The position numbers and the translations under genes are program-made. Below the pieces are notes generated by a model, which had not been told where the DNA came from, did no database searches, and saw only the letters and a list, made by a program, of their open reading frames with translations. 64,000 nucleotides of DNA from the NCBI GenBank assembly GCA_947627875.1, contig CANQXS010000007.1:1-64000 (forward strand). The letters are read 5' to 3'. The stretch is from an uncultured Clostridia bacterium (GTDB lineage Bacteria; Bacillota; Clostridia; Oscillospirales; Ruminococcaceae). Below are positions 41,904-50,565 of the stretch, piece after piece; within the stretch, counting starts at the first letter, position 1, and the number at the start of each line of letters is the position of its first letter.

Positions 41904-43799
41904 TCAGTCGCCTTGTTCTGTTTCTTCCTTTTCATAATACTCCGCCTGCGCGTCCCAAAGCTGTTTATATCTTCCGCCGGCTTCGATCAGCCCGTCGTGC
42001 GTGCCGTGCTCGATTATCCCGCCGTCTTCAAAAACGAGTATCTCTTTGCAGAACCGGCAGCTCGAAAGCCTGTGGCTTATATAGATCGCGGTGCGGTCGC
42101 CGACGATTTCGTCGAAGTTTTTATATATCTCCGCCTCGGCGAGAGGGTCGAGGCTGGCGGTGGGCTCGTCGAGGACGATAAACGGGGCGTCTTTGTAGAG
42201 GGCGCGGGCGATCGCGATTTTTTGCTTTTCTCCGCCTGACGTGACTATTCCGTCCTCGTCAAAATCCTTGCCGAGCCAAGTCTCCAAGCCGTCGGGCAGC
42301 TCTTTGAGCCTGTCGCCGAAGCCCGCGTCTTCGAGGCATTTTACCGCTCGGCTTTCGTCTACGTCGCAGGAGCCCGCTACGTTCTGCCCGAGCTTATGCG
42401 ACATCAGCCAGAAGTCCTGAAAAACGACCGAGAATATCGCTATGTATTCGTCGTAGCGGTACTTTTTTATGTCCACGCCGTTTAAGAGGATTTCCCCCTC
42501 CTGTGGGTCATAGAGTCGGCATAAAAGTTTAATAAAGGTCGATTTCCCCGAGCCGTTCTCGCCTACGACCGCGAGCTTTGTCCCGACCTCGAATTTAACC
42601 GAAACGTGCCGGAGCGCCCATCTGTCGGAATTCGGATACTTAAAGCTCACGTCTTTAAACTCGACGTTGTACTTTCTGTCCCGGCGCTTTTCTGTCGTGA
42701 GGCTGCCCCGATACATCTTGTTCGGAATGTCCAAAAGCTCAAATATATCCTTCAAAAACTTTGAGTTTGTGCGCAGAATATTCAGCATAACAACGCCATT
42801 GGTGAACGCTCTGACGAAATTCGTCACCGCGCCGACATACTGCGTGACTTCGCCCAAGCCGAACGCCCCGCCGAGCGCCTTTAAGCATACAAACAGGTAT
42901 ATAACGCACATTAAAAGCTTGTTGCCAAATTGCGAGGCTATTTCCATAAGCCCTCTGCGCCCTTTATAGTATTTGTCAAAAATCCCTCCCACATACCAAG
43001 GATCGGCGTCCTTGAGCCAGCGGTAGTGCTTTATAAAGCCTTCATTCTGGTTATACATTCTGTAGTCGACCATTGCGTCGGGGTGACCGCGTACTGCGCC
43101 GAAGTGCGAAAAAAGTCTGTTGCCGAGCCTTGCCTCGTCTGCAAGGGACGCGTATTTTTCGTTCATCTTGTTAGTCACAAAGGGCGATATAGCTGCGCAG
43201 AAAATCATCAGCGCCAAAAATCCCAGAACCGCAAAGGGACTGTTGAGAAAAGCATACGGGCTGCCCTCGGGGACTTTGTTTACTATAAGCCCTACCGACA
43301 GCGCCACCGCACTGAAAACGCTGATCACATCTGAAACAAGATCCGCAAAGCACCCCTGTATCCGCGAAAAGCCCCAGCCCGTCCAGTTTCTGTTCTGCGA
43401 TATCTGATCTCTTAAGTCACGGACGCGCTGATCCTCAACGTCGCCGTAGTCCATCGACATGAGCTTTTCGTCCTCGATTCGGTTCATGTTGTTCCAGAAG
43501 TTTGTCGCCTTGACCTCATAGGCGTGAGACATCAGACCGTTTATGACTGCGAAAACCGCAGTTGAAACAATCTGAAACACCGCCCAGAATATCAGCTTTT
43601 CCAAGCGCCGCTCGCCGGCAAGCTCGCCTATAAGCCTTGCGGTCACAAACAGCGAGGCGTATGAAAATACCGTATTAAACAGAGCCTTTAGTGTGACGTA
43701 AGGAAACATCAGCTTATTTTTTGAATTTAAGAGCTTTATCGCTCTGACATTTATCTCGAACGCTTCTTTCCAGGGCATTTTATCCGATTTATTCGCCAT
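41904..43799 (-). CDS. ABC exporter half-transporter (ATP-binding/permease)
   Basis: 631 aa from ATG 43799. An N-terminal six-helix transmembrane domain (to about 345) is followed by the ATPase domain: Walker A GENGSGKST near residue 410, Q-loop VFQDFW, signature SGGEKQK near 519, Walker B FIVLDEPTASLDP and the H-loop SHRLSS. It starts one base after the stop of the companion gene, with GAGGAGG inside that gene, so the two are made together and probably form a heterodimer. The subfamily (DIRLFG-like/large extracytosolic helices) often exports peptides or lipids. Likely controlled by the LytTR pair upstream. Confidence 0.9.
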   Translation of the reverse strand: MANKSDKMPWKEAFEINVRAIKLLNSKNKLMFPYVTLKALFNTVFSYASLFVTARLIGELAGERRLEKLIFWAVFQIVSTAVFAVINGLMSHAYEVKATNFWNNMNRIEDEKLMSMDYGDVEDQRVRDLRDQISQNRNWTGWGFSRIQGCFADLVSDVISVFSAVALSVGLIVNKVPEGSPYAFLNSPFAVLGFLALMIFCAAISPFVTNKMNEKYASLADEARLGNRLFSHFGAVRGHPDAMVDYRMYNQNEGFIKHYRWLKDADPWYVGGIFDKYYKGRRGLMEIASQFGNKLLMCVIYLFVCLKALGGAFGLGEVTQYVGAVTNFVRAFTNGVVMLNILRTNSKFLKDIFELLDIPNKMYRGSLTTEKRRDRKYNVEFKDVSFKYPNSDRWALRHVSVKFEVGTKLAVVGENGSGKSTFIKLLCRLYDPQEGEILLNGVDIKKYRYDEYIAIFSVVFQDFWLMSHKLGQNVAGSCDVDESRAVKCLEDAGFGDRLKELPDGLETWLGKDFDEDGIVTSGGEKQKIAIARALYKDAPFIVLDEPTASLDPLAEAEIYKNFDEIVGDRTAIYISHRLSSCRFCKEILVFEDGGIIEHGTHDGLIEAGGRYKQLWDAQAEYYEKEETEQGD

Positions 43800-43800
43800 T

Positions 43801-45633
43801 TCAAAACGCCTCCTCTTTATTGAAATTTTCCCGATAATAGCGAGCCTGAACCTGAAACAGCTCGGCATATTCCCCGCCGCGTTTCAAGAGTGCCTCGTGA
43901 GTGCCTTCCTCGGCGATCTTGCCGTCTCTGAGATATAAAATTCTGTCGCAGAACTGAGTTGAGGCGAGCCTGTGGGAGATAAAGAGCGAAGTTTTTCCCT
44001 CCGCCATCGAGTTGTATTTTTCATACATATCCCGCTCCGCCAAGGGGTCGAGCGCCGCCGTCGGCTCGTCCAAAACGAGCACCGAGCCGTTTTTATAGAG
44101 CGCTCGCGCAAGCATCAGCCGCTGAGTCTGCCCGCCCGAGAGCACAACGCCGTCGAGATAAACTTCTCTTCCGAGGTGGGTGTTTATCCCTTCGGGAAGA
44201 TCGTCTACCGCCTTTGTCAGCCCCGCCTTTTCAAGGCAGTCGCGAACGCGCGGCAGGTCGATATCCTCCGCCGACTGCGCGACCGTTTCGGCGACGGTTA
44301 TATCGTACATATTAAAGTGCTGGAACACCGCCGAAAAGAGCTTGTAATACTCGGCGCGGTTGAATTTTTTAATATCAATTCCGTTGAGCAAAACTCTGCC
44401 CTCGTCGGGGTCCAAAAGTCCGGTGATAAGCTTTATAAGGGTCGTCTTGCCCGCTCCGTTCAGCCCGACTATCGCCACTTTTTCGCCCTGCTTTACCGTC
44501 AGATTCATTCCGTCGATGATCTTTTTGTCAGATTCGGGATAGGTGTAGCTTACGTTTTCGAGCTTTATTTCGTAAGTATAGCTGTCTGGAAGCTTCTCGC
44601 CCTCTCCGAAGTTAAACGGCTCGGGATAGTTTAAAAATTCGAGTATGCAGGAAAAATCGAGGCATTTGTTCTTAAGGTCCAAGAAGTTATTGAGAATACC
44701 GCTGAACTGCCCGTTGAAGGAGTTTACCGCCGAGAAATAGAGCATAAATTCCGCCGCGCTCATTCCGTTTTCGAGGCACATTTTCAGCAGTATGAATATC
44801 ACCGCGCCGCTGCGCAGAAATTCTATTATCATGCTCGAAAAGGTCCCGATAAGATAGAATCTGTGCTCCTTTCGGGCGTATGCCTCCTTTGCGGCAAAAG
44901 CCTTGTCGGTGAGGCGGTTTATCCAGCTTGCAAGCCCGAAAAGCCTTATGTCCTTTGCGACCGAAAGCTGTCCCGGCAGCCCCTGCAAATACCACGCCTG
45001 CCTGTCGATATGCGCCAGCTCCTCGCGGTGGCGGTAGTTATATTTGTAGACATAGCTCGAGATCGCGAAGTCCGCGACGCTTAAAACTATCGTTACCGCA
45101 AACACGAGCGGGTGAATGTAGGTCAGCATCGCCGTGAAGAAGACGAACATGACTATGTTCACGGATAAATTTTGCAGCGTGTGCCATGTCCCCTCGGCGG
45201 CGGAGATGTTGTCGCTGCAGGCTCCACCCGCGCGCTCTACCGCTCTGAGATATTTGTTGTCGAGGCAGTGGCAGTAGGAAGTCGTGGCGAGCTTGTCCGA
45301 TATCTCCTGCAAAATTTTCGAGCGCAGCTCTATCTGATAGGCGCATTTAACGCTCCCGATATAGTTTACGAGCGCATCGGAAATAAAGCACCCGCCGATG
45401 AAGAACGCCGCGGTAAGAATAAGCTCCTGCGCGGTGCTGTGGTTTTCAAGCCGCGAGAGTATCATCGGGGACATATAGAACCCGAATACCGCGCTCGAAA
45501 CGTTGAATAAGATCTGGAAAAACAGCAGTATTACGGTTTCGGGGCGGTATTTTAAAGCCCTCGAAAAGAAATAGCCGAGGCATTTGAGCATACCGTACTG
45601 CGGCTTTTCGCGGTTTTCTTTTTCTTTTGACAT
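43801..45633 (-). CDS. ABC exporter half-transporter, first of the pair
   Basis: 610 aa from ATG 45633 (AAAGGGAG upstream). Transmembrane domain to about 335 with the coupling-helix segment SVAKDIRLFGLASW. ATPase domain with Walker A GLNGAGKTT near 388, Q-loop VFQHFN, signature LSGGQTQR near 497, Walker B VLVLDEPTAALDP and H-loop SHRLAS. Both partners keep consensus catalytic residues, so neither site looks degenerate. The cargo is unknown. It lies downstream of the kinase gene and of the 84-bp tandem duplication, on the same strand. Confidence 0.9.
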   Translation of the reverse strand: MSKEKENREKPQYGMLKCLGYFFSRALKYRPETVILLFFQILFNVSSAVFGFYMSPMILSRLENHSTAQELILTAAFFIGGCFISDALVNYIGSVKCAYQIELRSKILQEISDKLATTSYCHCLDNKYLRAVERAGGACSDNISAAEGTWHTLQNLSVNIVMFVFFTAMLTYIHPLVFAVTIVLSVADFAISSYVYKYNYRHREELAHIDRQAWYLQGLPGQLSVAKDIRLFGLASWINRLTDKAFAAKEAYARKEHRFYLIGTFSSMIIEFLRSGAVIFILLKMCLENGMSAAEFMLYFSAVNSFNGQFSGILNNFLDLKNKCLDFSCILEFLNYPEPFNFGEGEKLPDSYTYEIKLENVSYTYPESDKKIIDGMNLTVKQGEKVAIVGLNGAGKTTLIKLITGLLDPDEGRVLLNGIDIKKFNRAEYYKLFSAVFQHFNMYDITVAETVAQSAEDIDLPRVRDCLEKAGLTKAVDDLPEGINTHLGREVYLDGVVLSGGQTQRLMLARALYKNGSVLVLDEPTAALDPLAERDMYEKYNSMAEGKTSLFISHRLASTQFCDRILYLRDGKIAEEGTHEALLKRGGEYAELFQVQARYYRENFNKEEAF

Positions 45634-45728
45634 TATATCACTCCCTTTTAGGTGATGACAAAAGCATATCACAAAAGTCCCCGAACTTTTCGTTTCGGGG
45701 ACGAAATGTAGCTATCGGGGGACGAAAA

Positions 45729-45812
45729 TGCAAGCTGGTTTTGTTTCTGCTCGCACTTCGCAATCGAGAACGATTGATTGCTCGTGCTTGCAGACAAAGC
45801 CCTGCGTGCATC
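45729..45812. repeat. 84-bp perfect tandem repeat, unit 1
   Basis: Identical base for base to 45813-45896 and directly adjacent. Each unit contains nested inverted repeats (TGCAAG...CTTGCA around CAATCG-AGAA-CGATTG), so each transcript copy can fold into a long hairpin. It lies between the kinase stop and the ABC operon start. Confidence 0.95.
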
Positions 45813-45896
45813 TGCAAGCTGGTTTTGTTTCTGCTCGCACTTCGCAATCGAGAACGATTGATTGCTCGTGCTTGCAGACAAAGCCCTGCGTGCATC
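45813..45896. repeat. 84-bp perfect tandem repeat, unit 2
   Basis: Second identical unit, followed at once by a small GGCGAGC-TTGC-GCTCGCC hairpin (45897-45914) that abuts the kinase stop. Confidence 0.95.
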
Positions 45897-45919
45897 GGCG
45901 AGCTTGCGCTCGCCCGCTC

Positions 45920-46582
45920 TTAATCACCTTTGATTGGCAGCAAAACTTCCGTCGTAAATGCGCCTTCCTCGGAGTTGCGGGAGATGTAGCCGCCGAGCCG
46001 CTTCACTACGTCGTCTATCCTTCCGAGACCGAGCCCGTGCTCGCCGCCCTTGGTGCTTTTGAATATATTTCCGACCTTTTTGAGCTTGCCGCCCGAGGTG
46101 AAATTCAAAAACGATATATAGAGTTGGTTTCCCTTTAAATCAATATAAACTCGAATCACCCGCCTGTCCTCGGGCAGACCCTCGCTCGCCTCTATCGCGT
46201 TGTCAAAGAGATTTCCCAGAATCGTGCAGAGATCGACCGGCGATACCGAGAGCAGAACGGGAATATGCGCGTCGACATCGACCCTAATATTTCGGTCGTT
46301 TGCAAGAGCTATCTTTGAGTTTAAAATCGCGTCGGTCATCGGGTTGCCTGTCTTTATCACAGTATCGACGGTGTAAAGGTCCTTTTCAAGATTGTCGAGA
46401 TATTCCGAAATCGCTTCGAGGTCGCCCTTGTCGGTATATGATTTTAAAACCTGAATATGGTTGCGGTAGTCGTGCCGCCAGCCGCGCATCTTGCGGTACA
46501 TATTGTCGACCTCTAAAAAATGCGTTTTCAGAAGCTCGCGCTGGTAAGCCTCAATACGCCTGTTTGCGCGCTTTCCGAGCAT
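45920..46582 (-). CDS. Soluble GHKL-type sensor kinase (AgrC-like transmitter only)
   Basis: 220 aa. It holds only the transmitter: the phospho-acceptor region GWRHDYRNHIQ (His37), the N-box LGNLFDNAIEAS and the G-box HGLGLGRIDDVVK. AgrC/ComD/VirS kinases normally carry an N-terminal six-helix sensor, which is absent: no TM segment is present. It must sense a cytosolic signal, a protein partner, or be a truncated but kept kinase. It starts 8 bases after the LytTR regulator. ATG with AGGTGG upstream. Confidence 0.88.
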   Translation of the reverse strand: MLGKRANRRIEAYQRELLKTHFLEVDNMYRKMRGWRHDYRNHIQVLKSYTDKGDLEAISEYLDNLEKDLYTVDTVIKTGNPMTDAILNSKIALANDRNIRVDVDAHIPVLLSVSPVDLCTILGNLFDNAIEASEGLPEDRRVIRVYIDLKGNQLYISFLNFTSGGKLKKVGNIFKSTKGGEHGLGLGRIDDVVKRLGGYISRNSEEGAFTTEVLLPIKGD

Positions 46583-46590
46583 AATTCCAC

Positions 46591-47286
46591 CTACCTTTTT
46601 AAATTGATTATCGCGCGGTTGACCTTTTCGTACGCTCCCCTCGGCAGCGGAACGGTTCCACCGCCCTTGAGAAAAATTTCGGACCGCGTGACTCGGGTTA
46701 TGAAATAAAGATTGACGGTATATGACCGCCCGACCCGAAGAAATCTGCCGTCGAGATCGCGCTCGATTTCTTTGAGCGGTTTTTTCAGCGTGTAATCCCG
46801 CTCGGCATGAACGGTGACGTAGTTTTTGATGACTTCAATATATTTTATATCGCATATCGGCACCAGCGCGGTCTCGTCGGGCAGCTCCAAAACAAGCTTT
46901 TTGCCGTCGTCGGCTATCCTCTCGACCGCCCTTGACAGCACAGAAAACAGCTTCTCGCGGTCGACGGGTTTCAGAAGATAATGCAGCGCCGCAACGTCGT
47001 AGCCCTCCGCAATATAGTCGGAATAGGCGGTGATAAAGACGATCTGCAAAAGCCGGTTGCCGTTCTGACGAAGCCTCTTGGCGAGCTCTACTCCCGATAG
47101 CCCCGGCATTTCGATGTCGAGGAGCAGAATGTCCGGCGGGCAGTCCGAATATGAAAACAAAAGCGCCTCGGCAGAGGGATATTCGCGTATGCTGACGCCC
47201 GCCCCCGACTTTGCGGACCAGTCGAGAACGATCTGTTTGATGAAGCCGCGCTCGTCGGCGCTGTCGTCGCAGATGAAGATGTTCAT
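46591..47286 (-). CDS. LytTR-family response regulator
   Basis: 231 aa. Receiver domain 1-120 with acidic pocket Asp7/Asp8, phospho-acceptor Asp57 (LLLDIEMPG) and Lys in LKPVD. LytTR DNA-binding domain from about 130 (CDIKYIEVIKNYVTVHAE, RVGRSYTVNLYFITRV). It should bind paired direct-repeat promoter elements as AgrA does. It is first in the unit with the kinase; the ABC exporter pair downstream is the natural target. It has its own promoter. Confidence 0.92.
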   Translation of the reverse strand: MNIFICDDSADERGFIKQIVLDWSAKSGAGVSIREYPSAEALLFSYSDCPPDILLLDIEMPGLSGVELAKRLRQNGNRLLQIVFITAYSDYIAEGYDVAALHYLLKPVDREKLFSVLSRAVERIADDGKKLVLELPDETALVPICDIKYIEVIKNYVTVHAERDYTLKKPLKEIERDLDGRFLRVGRSYTVNLYFITRVTRSEIFLKGGGTVPLPRGAYEKVNRAIINLKR

Positions 47287-47313
47287 ATCGGACTCCTTTG
47301 GCTTGATAAACTG

Positions 47314-47342
47314 ATTGTATCATATTCGGGCGGGGAAATCAA
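47314..47342 (-). promoter_or_regulatory. Promoter of the LytTR regulator/kinase unit
   Basis: Minus strand TTGATT (47342-47337), 17-bp spacer, TACAAT (47319-47314). The 47343-47568 stretch has no gene; it shows a TGCGCTTT...AAAGCGCA hairpin (about 47466-47487) and a CGCC...GGCGTTTTTT terminator-like hairpin (47503-47528). Confidence 0.72.
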
Positions 47343-47568
47343 GGGAAACGAATTCGATTTCGGAATGAGAGAAATACAGAGCAAGATTCTACCGCCGGAT
47401 AAATTCGTCGGAAAAATTGATTAAAACACAAGCCCATGTCCTTAAGCTTGTTAAACGGGGGTATTTGCGCTTTCATAGGAAAAGCGCAGTTTCAAGGATA
47501 TCTCGCCGTCTTTCGGGAGGCGTTTTTTATATTCCCCACGATAATTATTGACGGATTGTAATATGCTA

Positions 47569-47597
47569 TTGAAACCGAGCGCAAAGTGTGGTATCAT
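47569..47597 (+). promoter_or_regulatory. Promoter of the beta-helix lipoprotein
   Basis: TTGAAA (47569-47574), 17-bp spacer, TATCAT (47592-47597). Confidence 0.68.
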
Positions 47598-47656
47598 AAT
47601 TTTAACCGCATTGACGTTATCTCTTATACGCCGTCTATCTGACAAGGAGAATCATT

Positions 47657-50518
47657 ATGAAGTTTAAAAAGTATATATTCGCCGCAGTAGCCGCGCTGCT
47701 CGCGCTTTCGGTTTTCGCGGGCTGTACAAAGACCGAGGGGGAGCATTCCGTTTCAAACGCCCTCTATGTTTCCCCGTCTGGGAGCGATACCGAGGGCGAC
47801 GGCAGCGCCGAAAAGCCCTTCGCGACCCTCGGGCGCGCAAAAGGGCAGGTAAGAACGCTCGAAAAATCGGGCGGAGACATTGTCGTAGAGGTCGCCGACG
47901 GCTTCTATGCCCTCGACGATACCCTCACTTTTGACGAAAACGATTCGGGCAGCAAAAGCTGCACCGTTATCTACCGCGCCGCAGAGGGGGCGCACCCAGT
48001 TATCAGCGGCGGAAAGCTCTTTGAGGGCAGCTGGGAGGTCGCCGACGAGGTAAATTGGCTCAAAGACGGTCTCGTCGCTTATAAGGCTCACCTTGAGCGC
48101 GACGCTAAGCTCAGAGCGATTTATGTGAACGGAGTCCGCGCTTCGATGACGAGGCGCACCGGAACCCCGCTCCTTGCCGACGGCTATTACTTCATCACCG
48201 CCGGTCAGGCCGACTGGGCTTGGGTATCGAGCTCGTCGGGGCTGAAGTCGGGTAACGTCTTCCCGAAGTCGTTCGGGCTGCCTGCCGACACAAGAAATCC
48301 GCAGAACATCGAGCTCGAATCCGGCTCGACCTGGGTAAAGGCGACGGTTTGCGCCGCTTCGCTCGAGCTCACCGACAACAGCGACACAAAGGTAAGATTC
48401 CAGATGCCCTACGCCGCCATAGCTCAGAACCTCGGCTGGAACACAAATTACAACCCCTCCGGTCAGAACGACGTAGTGAACGTATTCGAGTGGCTCGAGA
48501 GCGAAGGGCAGTTCTATTTCGACCAGGAGGGCAGCACTCTCTATTACATTCCCCGCGAGGGCGAGGACATCAACAGCGCTCAGGTAGTTATCCCCGAGCT
48601 CGAAAAATTAGTCGAGATAAGCGGCAGCGAGCCGAAGAAAAAATATGCCGAACACATCACCTTCGACGGGCTGACATTTGCATATTCCGACTGGAATCTC
48701 TATGAGGTCGACGGCTCATACGGCAACGCCACCACTCAGGGCTGCACCATTTACACCAAGTTCTCGGATATATTCTGGCACAACGACCTCTACCGCGCGT
48801 TCGACGTTGCGCCCGCTGCCGTCCACGTCACGACGGCGCACGACATCAGCTTTATAAACGGCGGGTTTGAATCGACCGGCTATCTCGGAATCCATCTTGA
48901 AAACGACGTTTACGACTGCCTTGTAAACGGCAACTTTATCGGCTATACCGGCGGCGCGGGGGTAGTTATCGGGCATTTGCAGCATATCTATGAGAACGAC
49001 ACCGAAAAGCAGCGCGTCAGCGAGACGAGCGCCGGTCCGGAGCACGAAAAGTTCCCGAGGGGAACGGAGGCCGTCCCGAAAAACATAACGATAACCAACA
49101 ACTACCTCCTCGAAAACTGCTACTTCTTCCCCGGAAACTCGCCTATAACCTCGTTCTTTACCTATAACCTCAGAGTGGAGCACAACTTTGTGTATAAATG
49201 CTCCTACAGCGGAATGTCGATAGGCTGGGGCTGGTGCAACTTCGACGGAACAGAGGGCTCGCAGCTCCCCGGGCAGCCCACCACCACCTCGCGCTATAAC
49301 CACGTCAACTATAACCGCGTCGAGGAGATATGCTCGGTTTTGCAGGACGCCGGAGGAATCTATACCCTCGGTCAGCAGGGCAACGAGGATTGGTCCGAAA
49401 TGACCGAGATGACCTATAACTATATCAACTGCTTCCGCGCGCCCACTCAGGCAAACGGCTCGCGGATGGTCAACGGCTTCCACCCCGACGAGGGCAGCGC
49501 CTATATCCTCTTTGACCACAACGTTGTGACCAACACGATAAGAAACGTCTACGAGCTCAACGACTGGATGCGCAAGCACGACTGCACAGTTACGAACGGC
49601 TTCTCTAACACCGACCGCAGCGAGACAACCGCCCCCGGCTGCACCCTCGAGCAGTATGTGAACAGCGACTATATCTGGCCCGTCGAGGGCTACGAGGTGG
49701 TGCTCTATTCCGGTCTTGAGGACGAATATGTCGGAATGGTCTCAAAAGACGTTATGCCCGACGACTATTACGAGCTCGCCTCGAACGTCTCGATAACCTG
49801 CGGCGACGTTTTGCCGCGAAGAGGGCTTCTCTCTGCCGACGACACCGTTTGGCTCGCGCCCGCGGGGACTGTCGACTTTGCCGAGGGCTCGGATATGACT
49901 TCGGCTAAGGGCAACGAAAAGTCGATAAAAATTCCCGACGAAGCGGGCGAATATAAGCTTTACATCGTTTACGCCGACGGCAGCGTTTTGGGCGAAAGCA
50001 CCTTTACCGTCTACGCGGGCGAAAACGATTCGTCGGCAAACGTCCGCGACGGCGCTGAGTATACCGTTTCTTACCTCAAGCCGCTCGTCCTGAAAATAAA
50101 GGACGGCTGCACCGCCAAGCTCAACGGCGCGGAAATAGGCAGCGAAGAGCCGATACAGAGCTTCGGCGAATGGAAGCTCGAGATCAATACCGCCGACGGC
50201 AAGAAGGAAACCATAAACTTCACCACCGTCACGACCCTTGCCAACAGGCTCCTGCCATATGATACCGAAGTCTCGGAGGGCGAAAATGTGATGCTCTGGG
50301 AGGAAGTCCCCGACGGATATACCGTCTGGCTCGCGCCTTCGGGTCTCTCGGCGTTCGACGAGAACGACCCCGCGCAGTCCCGCCTCGAAGGGGATTCGGG
50401 CAACTCCAAGCCGTCGGTAAAGGCTCCCGAAGAGAAGGGCGTGTATATCCTGACCGTCGTCGACGCCGAAGGGAATATAGATTCCCAGTCCGACGCCAAG
50501 GTAACCGTCAAATACTGA
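47657..50518 (+). CDS. Lipoprotein with right-handed beta-helix, GH141/pectate-lyase-like
   Basis: 953 aa. Lipobox FAGC (Cys23) anchors it on the outer face. Residues about 36-690 form a right-handed parallel beta-helix. The opening (LYVSPSGSDTEGDGSAEKPFATLGRA) and long inserts resemble GH141 enzymes and large polysaccharide lyases, but I cannot fix catalytic residues. After it, an Ig-like module occurs twice (VWLAPAG from about 730; VWLAPSG from about 885), separated by a GH-associated strand segment. Neighbouring GH127 is convergent. Its substrate is probably a pectin or arabinoxylan side chain (inference). Monocistronic. Confidence 0.8.
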   Translation: MKFKKYIFAAVAALLALSVFAGCTKTEGEHSVSNALYVSPSGSDTEGDGSAEKPFATLGRAKGQVRTLEKSGGDIVVEVADGFYALDDTLTFDENDSGSKSCTVIYRAAEGAHPVISGGKLFEGSWEVADEVNWLKDGLVAYKAHLERDAKLRAIYVNGVRASMTRRTGTPLLADGYYFITAGQADWAWVSSSSGLKSGNVFPKSFGLPADTRNPQNIELESGSTWVKATVCAASLELTDNSDTKVRFQMPYAAIAQNLGWNTNYNPSGQNDVVNVFEWLESEGQFYFDQEGSTLYYIPREGEDINSAQVVIPELEKLVEISGSEPKKKYAEHITFDGLTFAYSDWNLYEVDGSYGNATTQGCTIYTKFSDIFWHNDLYRAFDVAPAAVHVTTAHDISFINGGFESTGYLGIHLENDVYDCLVNGNFIGYTGGAGVVIGHLQHIYENDTEKQRVSETSAGPEHEKFPRGTEAVPKNITITNNYLLENCYFFPGNSPITSFFTYNLRVEHNFVYKCSYSGMSIGWGWCNFDGTEGSQLPGQPTTTSRYNHVNYNRVEEICSVLQDAGGIYTLGQQGNEDWSEMTEMTYNYINCFRAPTQANGSRMVNGFHPDEGSAYILFDHNVVTNTIRNVYELNDWMRKHDCTVTNGFSNTDRSETTAPGCTLEQYVNSDYIWPVEGYEVVLYSGLEDEYVGMVSKDVMPDDYYELASNVSITCGDVLPRRGLLSADDTVWLAPAGTVDFAEGSDMTSAKGNEKSIKIPDEAGEYKLYIVYADGSVLGESTFTVYAGENDSSANVRDGAEYTVSYLKPLVLKIKDGCTAKLNGAEIGSEEPIQSFGEWKLEINTADGKKETINFTTVTTLANRLLPYDTEVSEGENVMLWEEVPDGYTVWLAPSGLSAFDENDPAQSRLEGDSGNSKPSVKAPEEKGVYILTVVDAEGNIDSQSDAKVTVKY

Positions 50519-50529
50519 TTAGCTGCAGT

Positions 50530-50562
50530 AAAAAAGCCTCTCCACAACGGAGAGGCTTTTTT
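50530..50562. terminator. Bidirectional terminator (beta-helix lipoprotein / GH127)
   Basis: AAAAAAGCCTCTCC, ACAAC loop, GGAGAGGCTTTTTT. Confidence 0.9.
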
Positions 50563-50565
50563 GTG

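Noticed and set aside
45729-45896. Possible CRISPR array
   Set aside because: Only two units, directly abutting with no spacers, and no cas genes nearby.
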